The translations under genes and the position numbers were made by a program. The notes under the pieces were generated by a model, which did not search any database, had not been told where the DNA came from, and saw nothing but the letters and a program-made list of their open reading frames with translations. A stretch of DNA of 37,647 nt from Pseudaquidulcibacter sp964443435. GTDB lineage: Bacteria > Pseudomonadota > Alphaproteobacteria > Caulobacterales > Aquidulcibacteraceae. This document shows positions 8,437 to 16,139 of the stretch, one piece after another (the first letter of the stretch is position 1; each line of letters starts with the position of its first letter). The stretch covers positions 1 through 37,647 of the forward strand of contig CAYUCW010000018.1 in assembly GCA_964443435.1 (NCBI GenBank). Reading direction: 5' to 3'.

Positions 8437-8695
8437 TGCAAATTTACAATAATATTTTACAAATGCAATGCGCTCTATTTTTAAATAGTTTTCCACAAAA
8501 AATGCTGTTGAACTTATATATTAAATCAAATTTGTCAGCTTTATAATTAATTACGTGCTTATATGTATTATATAAGGCTATAAATCCCTGAAAAGTAGTT
8601 TAAAGTTGCAAGGTATGTGTTTCGAATGTGATATTTATGTGGCATTCTTACAACTTTTTATGACTAAGTGTAAAAAAAGTGTAAAAGTACGACGT

Positions 8696-8739
8696 ATATC
8701 GTATAATATATTTGACTGCCTGCGGTTTCCATGTATAAA
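8696..8739 (+). promoter_or_regulatory. TonB-receptor promoter with upstream operator copy
   Basis: The element ATATCGTATAATATAT (8696-8711) abuts a -35 box TTGACT (8712-8717), followed by 16 bases and TATAAA (8734-8739). Transcription would start near 8746, giving a leader of about 50 bases. The same element-plus-TTGAC layout occurs at 20375 and 20501. Confidence 0.6.
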
Positions 8740-8798
8740 TTATACAGACATATATATATGACTATGCTTGTGGTCGTATTTAGATGGGGGATGTTAAA

Positions 8799-11558
8799 AT
8801 GATTAAATTAAAAAGTACTAAATCAAGATTGTTAACCGCAACTGGTTTGATGGTTGCTATGATGTGCTCGCCAGTTTTGGCACAAGATAAATCTAAGGCT
8901 GACAGTGCGAATGAAACCGCTGAAAACGAAGCTTCAAGTGTTGTTATTGTAAAGGGTTTCCGTAAAAGTCTTGCAACAGCAGCTGACAAAAAGCGTAAAG
9001 CCGCGCAAATTACTGATAGAATTGAAGCGGAAGACGTAGGTAAGCTTCCTGATAACAATGTTGTTGAAGCTTTGGCTCACGTTACTGGTATTCAAATTAC
9101 TCGTGAACGTGGTGAAGGTGGTAGTGTGCTTATTCGCGGTCAATCCGATATTCAGACTACAATTAATGGCAATGTTGCAAACTCAGGTGTTGGTCGTTCA
9201 GCAAGTCTAAATGATATTTCAGCAGAGCTTATTAAATCTATTACTGTATATAAAACTCGTACTGCAGATCAAGTTGAAGGTGGTATAGCAGGCACGGTAA
9301 ATGTTGAATTACGTCGTCCCCTTGATATGAAGAAAGGCTGGACTCTTGCAGGCAGCGTGCGCAAAGTATTTGGCAGCATTGGCGAAACTGAAAGTCCATA
9401 TTTCAGTGCTTTAGCATCAAGACGCTTTGACACTGCGCGTGGAGAAATGGGCTTTTTGGTAAACGTTTCTTATATGGAAAACAATTATAACGAGATGTGG
9501 TTGGACAGTGAGACCCCTGCTAGATTCTGGGATGTTCAATTGGCTAGCATACCTGTAGCTAGGCGTGATGACACATTTGGTGTATATAGAGCTCAGTATG
9601 GTAAGGAAAGCGGCAAGGTTCGCCGTCCAGCTATAAACGCTTCTTATCAATGGCGCGTTAATGATAATCTTGATTTCTTATTAGAAGGTTCAAGTCTTAA
9701 ATCTAAAGAATCGCGTATGCTTGATACGCTTAATGTGCGCGTGAAAGATGGTCCGCAAGTTTTATCAAATCTCGTTTATCAACCTGATGGACAAACTCTT
9801 AAATCATTTACACTTACAGATCCGAATCTTACTGATACAAACATTTTGCCAATGGGGCCTTTTGCTAGAGATGATAGATTAGAAAACGTTAATAATCGCA
9901 TTAATTTTGTAGCGCATTGGCAAAAAGATAAACTTGATATTAATGCAAATGTATACAAAGATACAAATAGATCAGACATGAATTGGTACCAACAAGTATT
10001 AAGGCTTGATGGGCTAAGTTCTGTAAATGTTGATTTGAATTCTAGTAAAGTACCTACAGGTGGGCCATATTTTGAGTTTATTGGTACTAATCTTGGTGAT
10101 GTTAGTAAGTATACGGTTAATGAAATCGAAAATGGTAAAAGCTATGAAGATAGTGAAGAAACTGTCTTTCAAATCGATCTAAATTATACATTGAGTGAAG
10201 ACAAATTATTACGTAGTATAAAAGTTGGTGGTCGTTATGCCGATCGTGATGTGCAGCGTGCCTATGGTTATCGTTACGCACGTTTCACTGGTGCAAGAAC
10301 GGTTCATTTGACCGACTTCCCAGGCGGACGTGATTATGCAACTATTAATGTAGAAGTACCAGGCTTCACTTCTCCATCTTGGTATCGTTTATCACGCGAT
10401 AGCTATCGTGATAATTTTGATGCAATTCGTGCCTATGCCGTGGCTAACCAATCTGGTGGTGGTGGCTCTGGTAGTTGGGCCGATCCTGATGTTAAATCGG
10501 AGCAATTGACAAGCACATTCTCATCTAACGAAAAGAATAAAGCGGTTTATGCACAAGTGAATTATGGTTTTGATTTAGGTCAATACCCGGTTGATGGCAT
10601 TATTGGCGTTCGCTCAGTAACAACCGAAGGCACAAGTACAACTTCAAACTTTAATGCGGTTTTAAATACTTTCCCTACAGTAGTTCGAAAAGGTAGCGGA
10701 ACGGATGTAATGCCGAATGCGAACGCAGTAATCCACTTTACTAAGAAGTTACAATTGCGTCTTGCTTATACCCTTAATATTGAGCGTCCAAGCTTCCAAG
10801 ATTCATCATCTTTCGTGTTCTATGATACTAATTGTAAATGCGGTTGGGGTGGAAATCCAGAATTGAAACCAAATGAAGAAACAAATTATGATGCTTCGCT
10901 TGAATATTATTTCGGTCGTGGCGGCGTAGTTTCTTTTGCGGCTTATCTGAAAAAGCCTGATGGTTTCATAGCTTGGGGTGCTGATAATATATCTTATGAT
11001 GATGATCAGAATCCAGCAACACCTAATTTAACCTATCGTATTGATAGACCACAAAATCAGGGCCCTGGTGAATATCAAGGTTATGAGTTTAATGCTTCAG
11101 GTTTCTTTGACTTCCTTCCTGGCGCATGGAAAAATCTTGGTGGGCAATTTAATATGACTTATAACGCAAAAGGCATTATTAAATATAAATATCTTGTTGA
11201 AGATCCAGATGAATTCCCAGGAAAATATGACGCACCATTTAATTCAAAGCTTACTTATAATTTGGCTTTATATTATGAAACTTCAAAAATTAGTGCACGT
11301 GTGGCTTATAACTATCGTGACCCGTATCGCCATGGTCGTGATTATGCAACACCGCAATATTCACGCTGGACAAATGCAACGTCTCGTTTAGATGCGGCAT
11401 TTAACTATACACCTAATAAGCATGTAACTTTCAGTATTGAAGGAACTAATTTGTTAGAAGACCAAAATAAGGTAGTTTATGGTAAGGAAAATCTCTTGCC
11501 TCAAGGTGTTCGCGTTCCTTCAAGAACCGTACAGGTAAGTTCAAGATTCCGCTTCTAA
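8799..11558 (+). CDS. TonB-dependent outer-membrane receptor
   Basis: Outer-membrane active importer, 919 residues from ATG 8799. I prefer that start to ATG 8784 because GGGGG sits eight bases upstream and it gives a clean signal peptide (cut near SPVLA-QDKS). The plug domain follows, with EAEDVGKLPDNNVVEALAHV and VTGIQITRERGEG and then VLIRGQ. This version is typical of Caulobacterales/Sphingomonadales oligosaccharide and peptide receptors. The remainder is a beta barrel ending in VQVSSRFRF with the terminal Phe needed for outer-membrane insertion. No SusD-like partner is present, as usual in Proteobacteria. Its promoter carries the shared operator, and its neighbours are glycosidases and proteases, so the cargo is probably a glycopeptide or arabino-oligosaccharide (inferred). 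Confidence 0.92.
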   Translation: MIKLKSTKSRLLTATGLMVAMMCSPVLAQDKSKADSANETAENEASSVVIVKGFRKSLATAADKKRKAAQITDRIEAEDVGKLPDNNVVEALAHVTGIQITRERGEGGSVLIRGQSDIQTTINGNVANSGVGRSASLNDISAELIKSITVYKTRTADQVEGGIAGTVNVELRRPLDMKKGWTLAGSVRKVFGSIGETESPYFSALASRRFDTARGEMGFLVNVSYMENNYNEMWLDSETPARFWDVQLASIPVARRDDTFGVYRAQYGKESGKVRRPAINASYQWRVNDNLDFLLEGSSLKSKESRMLDTLNVRVKDGPQVLSNLVYQPDGQTLKSFTLTDPNLTDTNILPMGPFARDDRLENVNNRINFVAHWQKDKLDINANVYKDTNRSDMNWYQQVLRLDGLSSVNVDLNSSKVPTGGPYFEFIGTNLGDVSKYTVNEIENGKSYEDSEETVFQIDLNYTLSEDKLLRSIKVGGRYADRDVQRAYGYRYARFTGARTVHLTDFPGGRDYATINVEVPGFTSPSWYRLSRDSYRDNFDAIRAYAVANQSGGGGSGSWADPDVKSEQLTSTFSSNEKNKAVYAQVNYGFDLGQYPVDGIIGVRSVTTEGTSTTSNFNAVLNTFPTVVRKGSGTDVMPNANAVIHFTKKLQLRLAYTLNIERPSFQDSSSFVFYDTNCKCGWGGNPELKPNEETNYDASLEYYFGRGGVVSFAAYLKKPDGFIAWGADNISYDDDQNPATPNLTYRIDRPQNQGPGEYQGYEFNASGFFDFLPGAWKNLGGQFNMTYNAKGIIKYKYLVEDPDEFPGKYDAPFNSKLTYNLALYYETSKISARVAYNYRDPYRHGRDYATPQYSRWTNATSRLDAAFNYTPNKHVTFSIEGTNLLEDQNKVVYGKENLLPQGVRVPSRTVQVSSRFRF

Positions 11559-11581
11559 AAATTGGAATAAATAATTATGAT

Positions 11582-11610
11582 AAAGCCCACTATTTTATAG
11601 TGGGCTTTTT
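11582..11610. terminator. Rho-independent terminator after the receptor gene
   Basis: AAAGCCCACTAT, loop TTT and ATAGTGGGCTTT form a 12-bp stem followed by TT and then ATAT. It lies 24 bases after the receptor stop. The A-run on the other side means it can also end the convergent DUF6445 gene. Confidence 0.88.
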
Positions 11611-11638
11611 ATATTAGATACTAAGAAACTATCTTATT

Positions 11639-12322
11639 TCAACCTTGTAGAAATAGATTGGTAGTTAGCCGCCCTTGATTAGGGTCTGGGCTAAAAGCAA
11701 AATCATCAGGTATATGCGCAGAATGTAGTATATTTGCCGGATAAATTAGTACACGATTAAAAAGACCTTCAAAGAAACCAATTTGTTCAAATTTTTGGGT
11801 AGTTCCGCTAATGTATTTTGGATCTGGAATGCCATTAGTTTCCAAATCTGTAATTATAGATTTTTCATATATTGCTTTATTTTCAGGGTCTATTTTTTCA
11901 ATCCCAGTAGCTTTATGTCGGTAAAACCCAGTACCGCCTTGTGGAATTGGGCTAAGAAAATGTAGCAAAGCAAATCTTAAAGGCGTCGGAAAGTCAAAAT
12001 GTGGCAAGCGAACTAATGGATGGGTCTGTTCAGGGCGTATTGTAATTAGTGAAAATGCTGCCTGAGTAATCTTGAAAAAATTAACATTATAAACTTCCTG
12101 AACAATTGGTGCGGCCAAACCTCTAAGCGCTTCGACATAGCCGCTTTCATCGGCAATACGAGAGCTTAAATTTCGGCGTATACCAGGATAGCTATTAGTT
12201 TGCACTGGTGCGAAAGGCTGCGACGCGGCCAATTCTATTAAATTATTTGCATTGTCTAAGGCGCTATCAATAACAATCACCTTTTGCTTTTCTTGTCCTA
12301 TTGTATGTATTTCAAAATTCAT
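11639..12322 (-). CDS. DUF6445-like protein with 2OG-Fe(II) oxygenase-type motif
   Basis: A 227-residue protein matching my memory of the DUF6445 family, which often sits beside TonB receptors and halogenase-like genes in Alphaproteobacteria. No signal peptide, so cytoplasmic. Numbered from ATG 12322, the sequence shows an HxD motif (His108, Asp110 in RLPHFDFPTP), a later His (His200 in NILHSAHIP) and an Arg (Arg218 in GRLTTNLFL). That order and spacing are what a double-stranded beta-helix 2-oxoglutarate/Fe(II) oxygenase uses. The start at 12322 lies five bases after the halogenase stop. A TTG at 12358 would overlap that gene and add 12 unlikely residues. Function unknown; a hydroxylase role is inferred from motifs only. 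Confidence 0.7.
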   Translation of the reverse strand: MNFEIHTIGQEKQKVIVIDSALDNANNLIELAASQPFAPVQTNSYPGIRRNLSSRIADESGYVEALRGLAAPIVQEVYNVNFFKITQAAFSLITIRPEQTHPLVRLPHFDFPTPLRFALLHFLSPIPQGGTGFYRHKATGIEKIDPENKAIYEKSIITDLETNGIPDPKYISGTTQKFEQIGFFEGLFNRVLIYPANILHSAHIPDDFAFSPDPNQGRLTTNLFLQG

Positions 12323-12327
12323 AATTA

Positions 12328-13842
12328 TCAAAATTTGATTAGTGATGGTGAGGCACAAGATTTAGCAATAAAATCCTCATGTTTTGGCATAATACTAAAC
12401 CTACCTTTAGTGCCCTCAAGTACTTTTTCCATTCGCCATTGAAACTCTTGTTCCGGCATACGGTTCACCGCAGGATGATATGATTTCGGTATTAATCCTT
12501 GTCCGGCAAGTACAGCAAACCAACTTGAATCACGGAACATTTCTTCATCTTTTACGAGGCTAAGGTTATGATGCGCAAAACTGTCTAACCTAAATTGCAG
12601 GCTTTCTGGAATATCCATATTGCGGCAATAGTTCCAAAACGGACTATCATTGCGCTCTGTAATCTTATAATGGGCAATTAGAAAATCTTTGATATTATTA
12701 TATTCATCAAGTAATTCACGATTAAAACTTTTACGCAAATAATCGGATATTCCTTCATTTGGAAAATATTTTAATAATCTAAAAATTCCGACGTGAACAA
12801 GATAAATAGAAGTAGATTCAAGCGGCTCAAGAAAACCACTTGCAAGTCCTAGTGCGACGACATTTTTATTCCACATGCTACGGCGATGACCAGTAACGAA
12901 TTTAATAACTCTCGGCTCTGCTAATGCTTTACCATCAAGATTCGACATTAATTTCTCTATTGCGCGATCTTCGCTTAGATATTCATTGCAGAAAACATAT
13001 CCATTGCCTGTTCTATGTTGCAAAGGTATGCGCCATTGCCAGCCAGCTTCACAGGCTGTTGAAATAGTATATGGCGTAGCGGGGCCAATTTTTTCGCAAG
13101 GCACGGCAATTGCACGATTACATGGTAACCAATGGCTCCAATCATCATAGCCACTCTTTAATGTTTCTTCAATTAATAGACCTCTAAAGCCAGAACAATC
13201 AATAAAGAGATCGCCACTTATTACTTTACCATTTTCTAGACAAACGGAAGTAACATCACCATTTTCTGGATTTTGGTTTACACTAGTTATGCGGCCTTCT
13301 GTGCGAACTACACCTTGTTTCTCACTTAATTTGCGTAAATATCGCGCATAAAGGCTTGCGTCAAAGTGAAATGCATAATTTACAGCTGGAACATTTGGAT
13401 TAATTTCTTTGGTTCGCCCAAATCGGCCTTCACGTGCGGCAAGTGTTTGTGGGTTAAAAAGCCCGAAATCACTCGAGCCACCAGACTTGAGGTAACGAAG
13501 CCAGAAATGAGTGAAATTAATACCGTTCATATCAATGCCATAGCTTCCGAAAGGATGGAAATACTTGCTCCCTAACGCCGACCATTCATTAAACTGTATT
13601 CCTAGTTTAAAGGTGGCATTGGTTTCTTTCATAAAGGTGTTTTCATCTATCCCTAATGCTTCATTGAATAATAGCATTGATGGTACAGTCGCTTCACCGA
13701 CACCAACCGTGCCAATATCATCAGATTCGACCAGCTCAATTGTATAAGCTGGTCCAAGAATTTTAGAGAATGCGGCCGCCGCCATCCAGCCAGCAGTACC
13801 ACCACCCACAACCACTATTTTGCGAATTCCTGCTGTATTCAT
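12328..13842 (-). CDS. FAD-dependent tryptophan-halogenase-like protein
   Basis: A 504-residue flavoprotein of the PrnA/RebH family. The FAD-binding GxGxxG-type motif is VVVGGGTAGWM near the N-terminus, followed by GVGEATVPSM. The hallmark WxWxIP is present (GWQWRIPLQ). A lysine in ATFKLGIQF sits where the catalytic Lys of PrnA is expected, and GFLEPLEST carries the conserved glutamate. The halogenation machinery therefore looks intact. However, homologues encoded next to TonB receptors are widespread and their substrates are mostly unknown, so tryptophan should not be assumed. No reductase partner is seen nearby. It is co-transcribed with the DUF6445 gene and has a promoter with a degenerate copy of the shared operator. 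Confidence 0.85.
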   Translation of the reverse strand: MNTAGIRKIVVVGGGTAGWMAAAAFSKILGPAYTIELVESDDIGTVGVGEATVPSMLLFNEALGIDENTFMKETNATFKLGIQFNEWSALGSKYFHPFGSYGIDMNGINFTHFWLRYLKSGGSSDFGLFNPQTLAAREGRFGRTKEINPNVPAVNYAFHFDASLYARYLRKLSEKQGVVRTEGRITSVNQNPENGDVTSVCLENGKVISGDLFIDCSGFRGLLIEETLKSGYDDWSHWLPCNRAIAVPCEKIGPATPYTISTACEAGWQWRIPLQHRTGNGYVFCNEYLSEDRAIEKLMSNLDGKALAEPRVIKFVTGHRRSMWNKNVVALGLASGFLEPLESTSIYLVHVGIFRLLKYFPNEGISDYLRKSFNRELLDEYNNIKDFLIAHYKITERNDSPFWNYCRNMDIPESLQFRLDSFAHHNLSLVKDEEMFRDSSWFAVLAGQGLIPKSYHPAVNRMPEQEFQWRMEKVLEGTKGRFSIMPKHEDFIAKSCASPSLIKF

Positions 13843-13882
13843 AACTGTTCCATTTCACGCTTTACTTATGACATATATTGAT

Positions 13883-13929
13883 ATTTATGCCATAGGTGTC
13901 AATCTTGTCAATCAAATTGTATATTATAT
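13883..13929 (-). promoter_or_regulatory. Promoter of the halogenase operon with degenerate operator
   Basis: On the minus strand a 16-mer ATATAATATACAATTT (13929-13914) is followed by TTGACA (13911-13906), 17 bases and ATAAAT (13888-13883). The layout copies the receptor and peptidase promoters, but the central CG of the element is AA, so it may bind weakly or not at all. Confidence 0.4.
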
Positions 13930-13966
13930 AAAATATCAGAAAGACTATGGTTAATCTTAATAATTT

Positions 13967-16102
13967 TTATTTTCTACAATCCGAAGCTGCGTTCAATGGC
14001 GATGCGGTATTTGCTCTTTTTACCTTGTTAGGTGATAAGACTTGCCATTCCAAGACACCAAATGCTGCATAAGATTTATTATCGGTTGACGCATCCAATA
14101 CTGCACGGACGCAACGTGTTTTTATAGTTTTGAAAATAGCTTTAGAATATTCGCCTGACAAAGTCGTATAAGGCTTTATTGGTTTAACAGGCGTCCATTC
14201 TTTTTCATTCCAGTATTCTAAATGCCATGCTTTAGGCACGGAAACACCGACGCCAGAACCAGTTGGCTGATCTCCCCAGAAGAAAATATTAGATTCGCTT
14301 AGTGTAACTGGTTTATCCCATTGATATTGTATCCAACCTTTAGGGCTATCATTGCGACCATTCCAATTCCCCCACATATCAGGTGGGAGCGGCGCACCAG
14401 GTATTTTTTCGTCATTCAAACTTCTCAGGCGGAATTGAACAGGTAATGGCATATTAAATGCAGAGATTCTTGCCGTTAAAGCAAAATTATTTGTCGGTGT
14501 TTGGTCTATAGGTGGCCGGGTTTGAATAACTTTTTTAATAGCAGGTGGCGATAAGCTATCATCCCAAAATACTTCGTCAATTGCGACACTTCGGCGGAAA
14601 TGGCTTCCATCCTTAGCGTCACCATTATGATAGGCAAGGTACCATTTATCCTTAAAAGGCACTAAGCCAGCATGAGAAGTTGCCGAAGTTACAGGGTCAA
14701 GGAAAATGCCGCGATATGTCCATGGGCCAAGTGGCGATGTCGCAGTGCCATAAGCCTGACAAGCATGATATACGGCCTCGGTGCAAGGCGAATCTGGTCC
14801 TGCATTATTGGCCGAATATATCATGTAATAAACGCCATTACGTTTAAATATCCAAGGTGCTTCGAAAAAACCTTTTAGACTTGAAACATCAATAGGACTT
14901 CCCTTTGGCGTTTTCATATCTGATTCAAGTTCAACGCCCTTGAGTCTTCCAAACGTGCCCCAATAAATATAAACTCTACCATCATCTTCAATAAGAACTG
15001 TTGGGTCAATATTTTCAATCTGATTCCTTACAGGTCTTGTTTGGGACAAAATCGGGCCAATAGGGTGTATATCTTGAAATGGACCAAGTGGTGTATCCGC
15101 AGCGGCAACACCAATTCCCATACAATTATTGGCTTTACAGTCTTTTTCTCTTACAGGTGCATAAAGGTAATAGCGCTTATCTTTGCCCTGAACAATTTGA
15201 GAGGCCCAAGCGCCGTCTTCCTCAGCCCATGCGAAAACTTTATTAGGGCTTAAAATGTCTGGATAAAGCTTCCATTTTTTAGAGGCAGGGTCATCTGTTT
15301 CAAAAATTTGATAATTATACATGGTAAAGCCACCACCATTTATAGGTGCTTCGTCACGGCCCGCGATAATGTAAAACTTGCCATTGGCTACAATTGGTGC
15401 GGGGTCAGCAGAATAACGGCTACCATCTGAAATTAGGGTATTATATTTTGGGCTAATATTAACTGGAATAGGAGGCTTTTCAGGATAAGGCGCAAGTATA
15501 ACAGGTGGGTTTGATGTATTTGAACTAATTTTCTTTAAATCGCTGTCTGGAAAATTAGCATTTGGATCAATAATAATTGATAATTCACCGGAATTATCAC
15601 CTAATACATCATCATTTATACCAAATTGTAGTTTTACAGCACCTGTCGGCACTATACCTTTCCATTCTTTTCCAATTGGAAAAGGCTTACCTATAATCAC
15701 ACCTTTGGCATCTATAAAAACACCTATTAACTCATTTAAGAATACTGGAAACTCAAGCGGGTCTATATATTTGCTTGGTAAAAATCTTCCAGAGCTACCT
15801 GTATTGTCATCTATTATAAAGTCTTGCTGACCTTCTGGTCCCGTTAGTGCGCCACTTGGAAAAGTTTTTGTATTGCCTGAAGCAGTAATGTGTATTTTCT
15901 TTCCAGAATTAAGCGACAAGCCTTCGGCGACAACTGGGGCCGTGCCGTCACCTATACCAATTAAATAGTTTGGATTATTTTTATTTTCCCAAGCTTTAGC
16001 AGTGCTAGGAATTTTATAAGTTTGTGCTTGAGCATTAGTGCCACCACAAATTAATCCTATTGATGCTGCAAATAACATGAGCTTGTATTTTTGGGTAATC
16101 AT
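13967..16102 (-). CDS. GH43 glycosidase with PA-IL-like and C-terminal carbohydrate-binding domains
   Basis: Exported five-bladed-propeller glycosidase, 711 residues from ATG 16102. Signal peptide about 1-26 (cut near AQA-QT). Residues about 45-180 resemble the PA-IL galactose-lectin-like fold (HITASGNTK, then FGINDDVLGDNSGELSI). The GH43 domain (about 215-545) shows all three catalytic acids: Asp233 (SADPAPIV), Asp366 (NIDPTVLIEDDG) and Glu414 (FFEAPWIFK). A C-terminal discoidin-like domain follows (about 560-700). Paired cysteines agree with export. GH43 includes alpha-L-arabinofuranosidases. One from Xanthomonas trims the alpha-1,3-arabinose that caps Hyp-linked arabinosides, a role that would fit here, but the subfamily needs a database search. 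An upstream TTG at 16150 would overlap the preceding gene; the ATG 37 bases beyond that stop is preferred. Confidence 0.85.
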   Translation of the reverse strand: MITQKYKLMLFAASIGLICGGTNAQAQTYKIPSTAKAWENKNNPNYLIGIGDGTAPVVAEGLSLNSGKKIHITASGNTKTFPSGALTGPEGQQDFIIDDNTGSSGRFLPSKYIDPLEFPVFLNELIGVFIDAKGVIIGKPFPIGKEWKGIVPTGAVKLQFGINDDVLGDNSGELSIIIDPNANFPDSDLKKISSNTSNPPVILAPYPEKPPIPVNISPKYNTLISDGSRYSADPAPIVANGKFYIIAGRDEAPINGGGFTMYNYQIFETDDPASKKWKLYPDILSPNKVFAWAEEDGAWASQIVQGKDKRYYLYAPVREKDCKANNCMGIGVAAADTPLGPFQDIHPIGPILSQTRPVRNQIENIDPTVLIEDDGRVYIYWGTFGRLKGVELESDMKTPKGSPIDVSSLKGFFEAPWIFKRNGVYYMIYSANNAGPDSPCTEAVYHACQAYGTATSPLGPWTYRGIFLDPVTSATSHAGLVPFKDKWYLAYHNGDAKDGSHFRRSVAIDEVFWDDSLSPPAIKKVIQTRPPIDQTPTNNFALTARISAFNMPLPVQFRLRSLNDEKIPGAPLPPDMWGNWNGRNDSPKGWIQYQWDKPVTLSESNIFFWGDQPTGSGVGVSVPKAWHLEYWNEKEWTPVKPIKPYTTLSGEYSKAIFKTIKTRCVRAVLDASTDNKSYAAFGVLEWQVLSPNKVKRANTASPLNAASDCRK

Positions 16103-16139
16103 AAAATTATAATCTTTCTTTTGAAGGCATTTTGTTTGG

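Larger units (their letters stand above)
8392..8798. other. Divergent intergenic region, GH127 operon / TonB receptor
   Basis: About 400 bases without a gene between two divergent transcription units. It holds the receptor promoter and operator (8696-8739) and the GH127 promoter and operator-like site (8413-8436), entered separately. The roughly 250 bases between these show only AT-rich sequence with no stable hairpin or credible small gene. Confidence 0.6.

Noticed and set aside
12322..12358. TTG 12358 as start of the DUF6445 gene
   Set aside because: It would overlap the halogenase by 31 bases with no ribosome-binding site; ATG 12322 fits better.
13843..13966. The direct TTGACA repeats as a phage-type or heat-shock promoter
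   Set aside because: The spacing to ATAAAT is that of an ordinary sigma70 promoter; the second TTGACA has no better -10.
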